NCBI GenBank assembly: GCA_934747965.1 | Contig: CAKVHI010000004.1 | Location: 1 to 64,000 of the forward strand | Length of the DNA stretch: 64,000 nucleotides | Reading direction: 5' to 3' | Source: an uncultured Clostridia bacterium | GTDB taxonomy: Bacteria > Bacillota > Clostridia > Christensenellales > UBA1242 | Part shown: piece after piece, positions 1 through 7,659 of the stretch | How positions within the stretch are numbered: the first letter of the stretch is position 1 | Layout: each line of letters begins with the position of its first letter | Notes under the pieces: generated by a model | Told to the model about the DNA's origin: nothing | The model's input: the letters and a program-made list of their open reading frames with translations, nothing else | Databases searched by the model: none | Translations under genes and position numbers: made by a program

Positions 1-76
1 GCTGGTGTGGCTCAATTGGCAGAGCAGCTGACTTGTAATCAGCAGGTTGATGGTTCGATTCCATTCACCAGCTCCA
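1..76 (+). tRNA. tRNA-Thr (TGT)
   Basis: Full cloverleaf: acceptor GCTGGTG pairs with CACCAGC, D-arm GCTC/GAGC, anticodon stem GCTGA/TCAGC around loop CTTGTAA, giving anticodon TGT. CCA is encoded at 74-76. The window starts exactly at its first base, so its promoter is not visible. tRNA-Tyr follows 49 bases downstream, probably in the same transcript. Confidence 0.95.
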
Positions 77-125
77 CATTTTAGAAATTTGTTTTATATA
101 TATTTAAAACATTTTTTTAAAATAT

Positions 126-211
126 GGTTGGGTTGCAGAGCGGCCAAATGCAACGGACTGTAAATCCGTCGACTTTCGTCTTCGATGGTTCGAATCCATC
201 CCCAACCACCA
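126..211 (+). tRNA. tRNA-Tyr (GTA), class II with long variable arm
   Basis: Acceptor GGTTGGG pairs with CCCAACC (201-207); anticodon loop CTGTAAA gives GTA; the extra bases after the anticodon stem form the long variable arm typical of bacterial tRNA-Tyr; CCA is encoded at 209-211. Its 3' end, CCA and terminator are copied again at 548-614, after an insert (see the repeat entries). Confidence 0.95.
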
Positions 212-266
212 GACCACAGAACCCCAACTTCTGTGGTTTTTTTACGCAAATTATAAAATATCTGTA
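200..266 (+). repeat. 67-bp direct repeat, copy 1 (tRNA-Tyr 3' end plus terminator)
   Basis: Bases 200-266 recur at 548-614 with one mismatch. The unit holds the last CCCCAACC of tRNA-Tyr, its CCA, the terminator and about 25 bases beyond. The arrangement resembles the duplicated target left when an element integrates into a tRNA 3' end. Confidence 0.9.
214..243 (+). terminator. Rho-independent terminator of the tRNA-Thr/Tyr transcript
   Basis: Stem CCACAGAA / TTCTGTGG with a 7-base loop followed by a run of seven T. An identical copy lies at 562-592 within the duplicated segment. Confidence 0.85.
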
Positions 267-547
267 GTTTATAGGGGATGGATTTCATCCTTCCTGTCGG
301 ACCCAGACCGCAACTGATTGCTTTTCCTAGTCCTAAAAACTTGCCATTGGCAACTTTTATTGCGAGTTTTTTTCGCTCGCTTCAAAACTTGCCGTTATAA
401 ACTTTTCTAACAACGCTCCCGCTCGCTTCAAAACTTGCCGTTGGCAACTTTTCTTAACGGGCTGTCCTGTCGGACCAAGACCGCAACAAGTTGCTCCCGC
501 TCGCTTCCTAAAAACAACACACCGTGTTGTTTTCTTAACGGGCTCGC
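267..547 (-). mobile_element. 281-bp hairpin-rich element inserted behind tRNA-Tyr
   Basis: The insert lies between the 67-bp direct repeats. It begins with an inverted copy of the tRNA-Tyr T-arm/acceptor region (274-284, reverse complement of 193-203). The rest is about four imperfect repeat units, each a short hairpin (for example TTGCCATTGGCAA, TTGCCGTTGGCAA, AACACACCGTGTT) next to a GC-rich tag that on the minus strand reads close to GAAGCGAGCGGGAGC. No credible protein is encoded. The same hairpin-plus-tag module, GAAGCGAACG, occurs in the elements beside tRNA-Leu and tRNA-Lys, which suggests one family. This is inference from shared structure; no transposase is present. Confidence 0.65.
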
Positions 548-614
548 CCCCAACCACCAGACCACAGAACCCCAACTTCTGTGGTTTTTTTATGCAAATT
601 ATAAAATATCTGTA
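548..614 (+). repeat. 67-bp direct repeat, copy 2 (tRNA-Tyr tail remnant)
   Basis: Second copy of 200-266, offset by 348 bases, containing only the acceptor 3' strand, CCA and terminator of tRNA-Tyr. It cannot form a tRNA alone but retains an intact terminator (562-592). Confidence 0.9.
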
Positions 615-699
615 ATTCTAAGAGAATTGATTAATTCCTATTTGTTTTTTTAATTATAATATTTGATGCTTTTTAGTAGAAAAATTTTTCAAAAAAGGT

Positions 700-705
700 T
701 ATAAT
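700..705 (+). promoter_or_regulatory. -10 box of polA; predicts a leaderless mRNA
   Basis: TATAAT lies at 700-705, six bases before the polA ATG at 712, so transcription would start at the A of the ATG. No Shine-Dalgarno sequence lies at the proper distance. The -35 region is weak. Confidence 0.6.
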
Positions 706-711
706 ACTTTT

Positions 712-3264
712 ATGGAAAATTTTTTTATTATTGATGGAAATAGTTTGATAAACAGAGCATTTTATGCTTTGCCACTTTTGAGCAATACAAATGGGGAATA
801 TTCTAATGCTGTTTACGGTTTTTGTAATATTTTAACAAAGCTTGTTACAGAAAATAAAGTCGATAAGGTTTTGGTGGCTTTTGATGTTAAAGCAAAAACC
901 TTTAGGCACGAAATATTTGCTGATTATAAGGCTGGAAGAAAAGGAATGCCTGATGAATTATTTTCGCAAATGCCAATTTTAAAAGAAATGTTAAAACTTA
1001 TGGAAATTCCAATTTTAGAAAAAGAAGGTTTTGAAGCCGATGATATTATTGGTACATTAAGTTTAAACAAGGACACAAAAAATTATATCATAACCGGTGA
1101 TAAAGATAGTTTGCAACTGATTTCAGAAAATACTGAAGTTTGGCTTACAAAAAAAGGAATTAGTGAGATTGAAAAGTTTGATATAGCACATTTAAAAGAA
1201 GTTTATGGAATTGAGCCTTATCAAATTGTTGATTTAAAGGCACTAATGGGAGATAGCTCTGACAATATTCCGGGTGTTAAAGGAATAGGAGAAAAAACAG
1301 CGAAATCATTGCTATGGTCTTATCAAACTATAGAAAATTTGTATGAGCATCTTGATGAAATTAAGGGCAAATTAAAAGAAAAATTAATTCAAGAAAAAGA
1401 AATGTGCTTTTTGTCTAAAACTTTGGCTCAAATAAACAAGAATGTTGATTTGAATATTGATTTGGAAAAAATAAAACTTAAATTTCCGTTCAACAAAAAT
1501 GTTGCTGAGTTTTTTAAAAAATATGAATTTAGAACGCTTTTAAATAAACCAAATTTGTTTGACAGTGAAGTTGTTGTTGAACGACAGAAACAAGTCAAGC
1601 AAAATATTATAAAATCTGATGCAGAACTTGAGAATTTGATTGAAGATTTAAAAACAAATAATCCTTTTTCAATCATTATTTTGGATGATATTCACATTTC
1701 TAATAGCAAATATCAAGAAAATGTAATCAAAATAAAAAAAGATTTATTAAGTGAAGGTTTCGATTTGACGAGTGCTTTAAATAAATTTAAAAGCATTTTG
1801 GAAGAACGCACCATAGAAAAAATAATGTTTGACATTAAGGGAAGTAAATATTTCTATTCACAATTAAATATTAAAATTTCTGGCGAAATTTTTGATGTTA
1901 TGCTTGCCGATTATTTGATAAAAAGTGGAAGGCGTCATGTGAAAACTGTTGAAGAATTATGTGAACAAGAAAATTATAATGTAAACTCTTGTGCAAGTAT
2001 GCTTTTTGAGTGTTTTAACAAATTTAAGTCAAAAATAAGCGAATTTGACATGGACTTTCTATACAATAATATTGAATTTCCACTTATAAATGTGCTTTAT
2101 AATATGGAGCAAGATGGCTTTAAATTAGACTATGATGTGTTGAAAAGTTTGAATGAAGAATATAATAATGAGTTAATTCGCTTAAATGAAGAAATTATTT
2201 CTTTAGCAGGTGAAAAATTTAATATTAATTCGCCTAAACAACTTGCAAAAATCTTGTTTGAAAAATTGGGATTGAAAGACTTGAAAAAAGGTTCGACCGG
2301 AATTGAAGTTTTAGAAGCTTTGCAAAATGACCACCCAATTATTGAATTGATTATTAAATATCGAAAATTGTATAAATTAAATTCTACTTATATCGAAGTT
2401 TATCTTGAAAAAATGGATAAATCAAATCATTTGGTACATACAGTTTTTAACCAAATGCTTACTCAAACTGGAAGATTGTCTTCAACTGAACCCAACTTAC
2501 AAAATATTCCTATAAGAGAAGAAGAGGGAAGAAATCTGCGTAAGATATTTATCTCAAGATTTGAAAATGGCAAAATTATAAGTGCAGACTATTCTCAAAT
2601 AGAGTTAAGATTGCTTGCTCATTTTTCTGGCGATGAAAAACTTGTTGAGGCTTTTAACAAAAATTTAGACATTCATGCAACAACTGCCAGTGAAATTTTT
2701 AATGTTCCGTTAGATTTGGTAACATCAGTTATGAGAAGAAGAGCCAAGGCTGTTAATTTTGGAATTGTTTACGGAATTTCAGATTATGGGCTTAGTCAAT
2801 CTTTGCACACAACTAGAAAGGAAGCAAAAGACTATATAGATAAATATTTTGAAACTTATCCTAAAGTTAAACTTTATGAAGAAGATGCTATTGATTTTGC
2901 AAAAGAAAATGGATATGTGAAAACAATGTTTAACAGAAGAAGAATTATTGATGAATTAAATTCTCATAACTACAACTTAAAACAATTTGGTGAAAGAGTT
3001 GCTCTTAATATGCCCCTTCAAGGTACGGCGTCAGACATAATAAAACTTGCAATGATTGAGATTTGCAAAGAATTTGAAAACAGAAAACTTAAAAGTAAAT
3101 TGATTTTGCAGATTCATGATGAATTGATTTGTGATGTTTATGATGGGGAAGAAGAAATCGTTAAAAAGATTTTGCTTGAAAAAATGCAAAATGTTGTTAA
3201 ACTTAACATTCCTTTAATTGTTAATATCAGTGTTGGAAAAAGTCTTTTTGACGCTAAAGATTAA
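712..3264 (+). CDS. polA: DNA polymerase I
   Basis: 850 aa, full family length. The product fills gaps and removes RNA primers in lagging-strand synthesis and repair. Residues 1 to about 260 form the 5'-3' exonuclease (FEN-type, with FEADDIIG and GDSSDNIPG). Residues about 290-480 sit where the 3'-5' proofreading domain would be, but the DxE-type acidic motifs are not apparent, so proofreading is probably lost as in other Gram-positive Pol I. The polymerase domain has motif A (SADYSQIELR, about 623), motif B (RRRAKAVNFGIVYG, about 674) and motif C (QIHDEL, about 800). The ATG is chosen because it follows a -10 box by six bases. It may be cotranscribed with the transglycosylase downstream. Confidence 0.97.
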   Translation: MENFFIIDGNSLINRAFYALPLLSNTNGEYSNAVYGFCNILTKLVTENKVDKVLVAFDVKAKTFRHEIFADYKAGRKGMPDELFSQMPILKEMLKLMEIPILEKEGFEADDIIGTLSLNKDTKNYIITGDKDSLQLISENTEVWLTKKGISEIEKFDIAHLKEVYGIEPYQIVDLKALMGDSSDNIPGVKGIGEKTAKSLLWSYQTIENLYEHLDEIKGKLKEKLIQEKEMCFLSKTLAQINKNVDLNIDLEKIKLKFPFNKNVAEFFKKYEFRTLLNKPNLFDSEVVVERQKQVKQNIIKSDAELENLIEDLKTNNPFSIIILDDIHISNSKYQENVIKIKKDLLSEGFDLTSALNKFKSILEERTIEKIMFDIKGSKYFYSQLNIKISGEIFDVMLADYLIKSGRRHVKTVEELCEQENYNVNSCASMLFECFNKFKSKISEFDMDFLYNNIEFPLINVLYNMEQDGFKLDYDVLKSLNEEYNNELIRLNEEIISLAGEKFNINSPKQLAKILFEKLGLKDLKKGSTGIEVLEALQNDHPIIELIIKYRKLYKLNSTYIEVYLEKMDKSNHLVHTVFNQMLTQTGRLSSTEPNLQNIPIREEEGRNLRKIFISRFENGKIISADYSQIELRLLAHFSGDEKLVEAFNKNLDIHATTASEIFNVPLDLVTSVMRRRAKAVNFGIVYGISDYGLSQSLHTTRKEAKDYIDKYFETYPKVKLYEEDAIDFAKENGYVKTMFNRRRIIDELNSHNYNLKQFGERVALNMPLQGTASDIIKLAMIEICKEFENRKLKSKLILQIHDELICDVYDGEEEIVKKILLEKMQNVVKLNIPLIVNISVGKSLFDAKD

Positions 3265-3356
3265 ATAATTTTAAAAATATAATCGTAAATATTTATGCAT
3301 AAATGTTTATATTTATTCAAAAATAATTTTTAATAAACTAACATAAAATAATATAA

Positions 3357-3923
3357 ATGAAAAAAAGTTTGGAAATATTTGCTGTTATAATTTTATGTTT
3401 TGTTATTATTTTAAGTTTTGTTTTGTTGCCATTATTTTTAATAAAATTAACTTACAAAACAACTTATTTAGACATAATAGAAAACAATTTGAATAGTTTA
3501 GAAAACAAGAATGAAAATTTAAACAAAAGTTTTATTCTTTCGGTTATTAAGGCTGAAAGTCAATTTGATAGTAATGCTAAAAGCAACAAAGATGCTTTTG
3601 GACTGATGCAACTAACCTTTTTGACGGCAAAAGAAGTTGCAAAAAAACTTGAAATGGAAATTGTTGTTGAAGATTTGTTTAATCCTGAAATAAACATAAA
3701 ATTGGGGATAAATTACTTTGATTATTTGTTCAGTCAAAATTCGGATAAAGTACTTGTTTTGATGAGTTATAACGCAGGTTTAAACAGAGTTAAATCTTGG
3801 GTTGAAAATAATGAAATAAAACTAGAAAATGGGTTTTATGTTTGCCCATATAGTGAAACAACAAATTATGTAAAAAAAGTTATAAACTTTGAAAAAATAT
3901 ATAAAAAATTAGTAGGAATCTAA
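3357..3923 (+). CDS. Membrane-anchored lytic transglycosylase (SLT family)
   Basis: 188 aa. An N-terminal hydrophobic segment (about 8-30) anchors the protein, with the catalytic domain outside the cytoplasm. The soluble lytic transglycosylase signature is present: catalytic Glu in IKAES (E67), then FGLMQL and the MSYNAG block further on. The enzyme cleaves the glycan strands of peptidoglycan to 1,6-anhydro products; this compact form resembles the Firmicute enzymes used in wall turnover or sporulation. It starts 92 bases after polA and ends one base before the next gene, so it forms an operon with the amidohydrolase-like gene. A TAAAAT box seven bases before the ATG could give an additional leaderless start. 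Confidence 0.9.
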   Translation: MKKSLEIFAVIILCFVIILSFVLLPLFLIKLTYKTTYLDIIENNLNSLENKNENLNKSFILSVIKAESQFDSNAKSNKDAFGLMQLTFLTAKEVAKKLEMEIVVEDLFNPEINIKLGINYFDYLFSQNSDKVLVLMSYNAGLNRVKSWVENNEIKLENGFYVCPYSETTNYVKKVINFEKIYKKLVGI

Positions 3924-3924
3924 A

Positions 3925-5175
3925 ATGAAAAAACTTTTAACAAATGCAAAAATTATTGATTTTAAAAACAACAAATTTAAAGATGTGGACATATTAATAA
4001 ATGATAATGTGATTGAACAAATTTTTGAAAAAAGTGAAAATTTTGCTCAAAATTATGCTAAATTTATTGATTTTAATGAAATTGAAACAATAAATTGCAA
4101 AAATAATATTATTTTGTATGGTTTTATTAATTCTTCTTCAAGCCTTATTAAAAACTTTTTTGAAAGTTTTGTTTCTAATCTTACCTTGGAAGAATTTAAT
4201 GAAAAGTTTGAAACTTTTTTTAACAATCTAAAAATCGAAGAAAAGTATGTTATTTATAAATTTCAAATTCTTAACTTAATAAAAAATGGGATAGTTACTT
4301 TTTGCGATGAAGATAATTTTAATTTAGCATTAAAAAAAGCAGTAAAAGAAACAAAAATTAATTCGGTTTTTAGGCTTGGCTACAAAAATTGTTTTGATGA
4401 TTTTGATGCTAATATTGTTGAAAAATGTGTTAAAGAAAATCAAGATTTTGTTTTTTCTTTGGGTGGAGTTTTGCTAAATTCTGAAGAAAATTTTGAAGAA
4501 ATAATTAAACTATCAAAAAAATATAATAAACCCGTTTTTGTTGGTGGAAGCCAAAATTTGTTTGAAGCAGGGACTGTTGAAATTGAGTTTAACAAAACTT
4601 GCACAGAAATTTTGCAAAATTATGGGGTTATGGATGTTGACCATGTTATTTTGAATAATAATGTTTTGGATAAACAAGACTATGAAATATTAAGCGAAAA
4701 TAATTCTAAACTTATTTATTCTCCAAGTTTAAACTTAACATTAGGGAATAAAAATGCGAATATTTATGCATTAGAAAAAACAAATTTGATAGGGCTTTCA
4801 TCTTTCAAAAACAATTATGACCTAGAAATGTTTTTGACTAATAACTTAGAAAATGAAAGTTATAATAAAATAGAAACTTTTTCTGCCACCAAAATTTATG
4901 AATTTGCAACAAAAAATAATGCTCAAATATTAGGACTAAAATCTCAAGGAGAGATTAAATCAGGGCAATTAGCAAATTTGTTAATTGTTCAAAATGATAA
5001 TATTTTTAGTGATGCAAATTCTTTCTTAAAAAACTTTGAAACAAGCAAAATTAATTCGGTTTTTATTAATGGAGAATTAGTCTATAATTCAAATCATTTT
5101 GTGTTTATAAATGATTATGAGCATTTAAAGCAATTATGCTTTTCGTTAACAAAAAAATATCAAATTACAAAATAG
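3925..5175 (+). CDS. Amidohydrolase-superfamily protein lacking its metal site (probable pseudoenzyme)
   Basis: 416 aa, the normal length of the MTA/SAH-deaminase and chlorohydrolase-like amidohydrolases. The N-terminal beta-sandwich, the barrel and the C-terminal GEIKSGQLANLLIV block are all recognisable. The metal ligands are missing: where relatives have PGFxNxHxH this protein has YGFINSSSS, and where they have a GTDG-type aspartate near the end of the barrel it reads IGLSSFKNN. One histidine (VDHVIL) remains near the third ligand position. The reading frame is intact and translation begins two bases after the transglycosylase stop, so it is expressed. A structural or ligand-binding role is likely; deamination is unlikely. 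Confidence 0.75.
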   Translation: MKKLLTNAKIIDFKNNKFKDVDILINDNVIEQIFEKSENFAQNYAKFIDFNEIETINCKNNIILYGFINSSSSLIKNFFESFVSNLTLEEFNEKFETFFNNLKIEEKYVIYKFQILNLIKNGIVTFCDEDNFNLALKKAVKETKINSVFRLGYKNCFDDFDANIVEKCVKENQDFVFSLGGVLLNSEENFEEIIKLSKKYNKPVFVGGSQNLFEAGTVEIEFNKTCTEILQNYGVMDVDHVILNNNVLDKQDYEILSENNSKLIYSPSLNLTLGNKNANIYALEKTNLIGLSSFKNNYDLEMFLTNNLENESYNKIETFSATKIYEFATKNNAQILGLKSQGEIKSGQLANLLIVQNDNIFSDANSFLKNFETSKINSVFINGELVYNSNHFVFINDYEHLKQLCFSLTKKYQITK

Positions 5176-5210
5176 TTATTAAAGTTTTGTACAAAGTCAA
5201 GAAATATGTT

Positions 5211-5238
5211 TTGTATTTTTTGATTTTTTTGATATAAT
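5211..5238 (+). promoter_or_regulatory. Promoter of the PHP gene; leaderless architecture
   Basis: TTGTAT (5211-5216), 16-base spacer, TATAAT (5233-5238), then seven bases to the ATG at 5246. No Shine-Dalgarno sequence. Confidence 0.6.
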
Positions 5239-5245
5239 CAATTTC

Positions 5246-6064
5246 ATGAAAAAAGATATGCATATTCATTCCAATTTCTCGGATGGTCAATATTCTCCAA
5301 AACAACTACTTGAAAAAATAGAAAAATCGGGGATAGTGGATTTTGCGTTAACAGACCATGATAATATAGATGGCTTAAAAATAATGCAAGATTTGGTTAA
5401 AAACAAAAATATAAAATTTCACACAGGTGTTGAAATTTCATCAAGAATAGAAGAATTGAAGATAAATGTTCATCTTCTTTGTTATGACTTTGATTTAAAC
5501 AATAAAGGTGTTTTGGACTTAATCGAAAAAATGAAACAAAACCGAATTTATAAGTTAGATTTAATGATTGATTTTGTTGAGAAGCATTTTGGATACAAAA
5601 TTTCAAATGATGAAAAACAACAATTATTGAACGAGAATAATGTTGTAGGAAAGCCTCATATTTTGGCATTATTATCTGAAAAGATGAACCTAGACACAGA
5701 AAAATTTTATCGAACAATGGATGCTTTGAAATCTGAAAATTTGAAGGCGGACAGCAAAGAAGTTTTGCGTGTCTTTCATGACGCTGGTGGGGTGGTGGTG
5801 CTTGCTCATCCAATCGAAATTGAAGACGAATATAAAATTGACAGCAAAATTGCAATAAAATTTTTAAAAGAGCATGGTCTTGATGGCCTAGAAACAAAAC
5901 ATTCAAAACATTCTAGGCAAGAATATTTAAAATTTAAAAAGATTGCAAAAGAATTTGGATTATTTGAATCTTTAGGCTCTGATTTCCATGGCGAAAAAAT
6001 AAAACCAAATGTTAAGTTGGGTGTTTGTGAAAAGCCTAGTTTTGAAAAAATAAATAAAAATTAA
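5246..6064 (+). CDS. PHP-domain metal-dependent phosphoesterase
   Basis: 272 aa. The metal-binding motifs of the PHP superfamily are all present: HIHSNFSDG at residues 6-14, LTDHDN around 35-40, VVLAHP in the middle and GSDFHGE near the end. The family includes the YciV/RNase AM type enzymes, which remove nucleotides from 5' RNA ends or hydrolyse 3',5'-bisphosphonucleosides; length and motifs fit that subgroup. It is a single-gene unit with its own promoter and a shared terminator downstream facing the leftward gene. Confidence 0.85.
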   Translation: MKKDMHIHSNFSDGQYSPKQLLEKIEKSGIVDFALTDHDNIDGLKIMQDLVKNKNIKFHTGVEISSRIEELKINVHLLCYDFDLNNKGVLDLIEKMKQNRIYKLDLMIDFVEKHFGYKISNDEKQQLLNENNVVGKPHILALLSEKMNLDTEKFYRTMDALKSENLKADSKEVLRVFHDAGGVVVLAHPIEIEDEYKIDSKIAIKFLKEHGLDGLETKHSKHSRQEYLKFKKIAKEFGLFESLGSDFHGEKIKPNVKLGVCEKPSFEKINKN

Positions 6065-6072
6065 TGTAAATT

Positions 6073-6108
6073 AAAAATCAATCACAAATTATAGTGATTG
6101 ATTTTTTG
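6073..6108. terminator. Bidirectional terminator between convergent genes
   Basis: AAATCAATCAC and GTGATTGATTT pair around an 8-base loop, with A-rich and T-rich flanks on either side, serving the PHP gene and the leftward two-gene operon. Confidence 0.8.
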
Positions 6109-6364
6109 TTCGCTTTTGACTTGGTTTTAATATTTTTTTTCTAAAAATCAATAACAAAATTAAAACTACAAGCAAAACCAAAAATATAGCGCCATAGGTT
6201 ATTCCCATAAGGTACATTCCCATAAAATGAGCCGTTGTGCCTTGGCTTTGTAAAGTTGGAGCTTTTGAACCTAAAACAAAATAACCAATAGTTACATACA
6301 AAAAATAGAGTAAAAGCACTGATAAAATTGAAATAACAAAATAATAAAATATTTTTTTATGCAT
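6089..6364 (-). CDS. Small two-helix membrane protein
   Basis: 91 aa from the ATG at 6364, which overlaps the stop of the upstream lipoprotein gene (ATGCATAA shared), so it is translationally coupled. Two strong hydrophobic segments (about 6-30 and 50-72) are separated by a polar loop, and the tail is basic. No family recognised. Tight coupling suggests it works with the lipoprotein at the membrane. Confidence 0.65.
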   Translation of the reverse strand: MHKKIFYYFVISILSVLLLYFLYVTIGYFVLGSKAPTLQSQGTTAHFMGMYLMGITYGAIFLVLLVVLILLLIFRKKILKPSQKRTKNQSL

Positions 6365-7013
6365 AAACTTCGCCTCCAATAAATTCAAATGTTTCATCAG
6401 TAAGCCCAGAGAAGTATCCACAATTTTCATAATGTGTTAAAGGCTTGTTTACCTTAAAATTTTCGAATCTTTTAAGTTCATTAATAAGTTTTGCTGGGGT
6501 GTTGATTGCGTTTAGTGTTAACTTTTCATTTTCATCTGCAATTTCATTCCAAAGTCTTATCGCAAATTTACTGCAATTATTAAGAGGCGACCAAGTGTCG
6601 TTATTCAAAATAAACTCACTTATTTTTTCAAGGTCTGATTGAGTTATGCCTTTGTCTACAGAAATTCTTCCGTTATATTTGTTATAAAATTCTATGTAAT
6701 TGCTTTCTACATTGTACCAAATTCCAAAGTGAACAGATAAACTCCACGCACCAAAGTAAACTTCTTCGTTTGGAGCAACTTCCTTTCCAGCCAAAGTTAG
6801 GGAGTTTTCAGTTGTGTTTGTTAAGCATAAAAAACTGTGCCCTAAATTTTTAATTCCAAATTTACTTTCGCTTTTTCCGTTGTAAGAAAAGATTGTAAGC
6901 ACGGCAACGCTATTTTCGGGAAAATGAGCAATTTTTGCTTCAGGTGTTGTTTGAACACAACTTATTGAAAGCATACTTAAAAATATCAAAAATATTGCAA
7001 AAATTTTTTTCAT
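6357..7013 (-). CDS. Lipoprotein with possible permuted papain-like (NlpC/P60-type) fold
   Basis: 218 aa. A lipoprotein signal ends in LSISC (C19), so the product is predicted to be tethered outside the membrane. A conserved-looking GHSFLCL (H59) precedes NCSKFAIRLWNEI (C147). That His-before-Cys order is seen in permuted papain-like proteins such as LRAT/YiiX, where cysteine is the nucleophile. I do not recognise the exact family; a hydrolase of amides or lipids is inferred. Promoter TTGCAA-17-TAGAAT ends six bases before the ATG, so the mRNA is probably leaderless. Confidence 0.6.
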   Translation of the reverse strand: MKKIFAIFLIFLSMLSISCVQTTPEAKIAHFPENSVAVLTIFSYNGKSESKFGIKNLGHSFLCLTNTTENSLTLAGKEVAPNEEVYFGAWSLSVHFGIWYNVESNYIEFYNKYNGRISVDKGITQSDLEKISEFILNNDTWSPLNNCSKFAIRLWNEIADENEKLTLNAINTPAKLINELKRFENFKVNKPLTHYENCGYFSGLTDETFEFIGGEVYA

Positions 7014-7019
7014 AAGATT

Positions 7020-7048
7020 ATTCTAGCACAAATAGAGTTTTTTTGCAA
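7020..7048 (-). promoter_or_regulatory. Promoter of the leftward lipoprotein operon
   Basis: On the minus strand TTGCAA (7048-7043), 17 bases, TAGAAT (7025-7020) preceded by an extended TG, then six bases to the ATG at 7013. No ribosome-binding site. Confidence 0.65.
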
Positions 7049-7115
7049 CTAAGAAAGAAATAAGATTTGATTTTGTAAAACATTGTTTTTTATTTACTTT
7101 ATTTTGTAAATTTGG

Positions 7116-7121
7116 TAAAAT
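7116..7121 (+). promoter_or_regulatory. -10 box of the 66-aa gene
   Basis: TAAAAT lies exactly six bases before the ATG at 7128, again predicting a leaderless mRNA. No clear -35. Confidence 0.45.
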
Positions 7122-7127
7122 AAAAAT

Positions 7128-7328
7128 ATGGATAAAGAAAATATTAACATAGAATTGTTTAAATATCTTGAAAATTTTGATGAAGACTTTTCAATTTCCG
7201 ACTTCACAACTGAAGAATTAAATGAAATTGTTTCAAGAAACAAAAAAGTAAGCCAAAAATTTAAAGATGATTATTTTTCAAAATATAACGATGTTAAAAG
7301 TCCTAGTTTAAAACATCAAGATTGGTAA
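7128..7328 (+). CDS. Small acidic protein of unknown function
   Basis: 66 aa, acidic and predicted helical (MDKENINIELFKYLENF at the start, ending HQDW). It has its own -10 box and a perfect terminator that begins at its stop codon, so it is a well-delimited single-gene unit and probably real. No family recognised. Confidence 0.6.
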   Translation: MDKENINIELFKYLENFDEDFSISDFTTEELNEIVSRNKKVSQKFKDDYFSKYNDVKSPSLKHQDW

Positions 7329-7352
7329 TAGTGCTTGGCACTATTTTTTTAT
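7328..7352 (+). terminator. Terminator of the 66-aa gene
   Basis: AATAGTGC and GCACTATT pair around TTG, followed by a T run. Confidence 0.85.
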
Positions 7353-7399
7353 TTTGAAATTTTTTAATTAAACTATTTTTGTTTAAATAAAAATTAGCA

Positions 7400-7460
7400 T
7401 TAAAAAAATTGCAATTCGGACCCAAAGTCCATAACTTGTTAAACAAGTCCAGTGCAATTT
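7400..7460 (-). ncRNA. Candidate compact three-way-junction small RNA
   Basis: On the minus strand, from about 7460 down to the T run at 7402-7408, the sequence folds into an outer stem AAATTGCA/TGCAATTT enclosing two hairpins, ACTTG/CAAGT and GGAC/GTCC. The outer stem is directly followed by the U tract, so the whole fold also works as a terminator. A consensus promoter sits just upstream (7466-7493). No open reading frame fits. I do not recognise a known family; a regulatory RNA or small riboswitch-like fold are both possible. Confidence 0.5.
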
Positions 7461-7465
7461 GTGTT

Positions 7466-7493
7466 AGTATACCACAAAAAAAATTAAAGTCAA
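7466..7493 (-). promoter_or_regulatory. Strong sigma-A promoter of the candidate small RNA
   Basis: Minus strand TTGACT (7493-7488), 16-base spacer, TATACT (7471-7466); the predicted start near 7459 coincides with the outer stem of the RNA fold. Confidence 0.65.
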
Positions 7494-7612
7494 CTTTATG
7501 TTAAAAAATAAACTTTTTAATGAATTAATTTGCTAAAAATTTTATATTTTTTGCTAAAACTAAATTTGTTCGTTTTGCTGATAAATTTGTTAAGCAACAA
7601 GGATAATTGCTA

Positions 7613-7641
7613 TTGCAATTTGGTTTTTGATATGTTATAAT
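7613..7641 (+). promoter_or_regulatory. Promoter of the AAA+/VWA operon
   Basis: TTGCAA (7613-7618), 17 bases, TATAAT (7636-7641) with an extended TG two bases upstream. The leader is short and holds GGAG at 7651-7654 before the ATG at 7660. The interval 7353-7612 otherwise contains only the candidate small RNA and AT-rich DNA. Confidence 0.75.
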
Positions 7642-7659
7642 ATAGTATCAGGAGAATAT

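Noticed and set aside
94..653. Short reading frames on both strands over the tRNA-Tyr repeats
   Set aside because: They run through the tRNA, its terminator and the hairpin modules, have no ribosome-binding sites, and arise from the repeats.
5397..5906. 169-aa frame on the minus strand inside the PHP gene
   Set aside because: Fully covered by a well-supported gene on the other strand and shows no domain.
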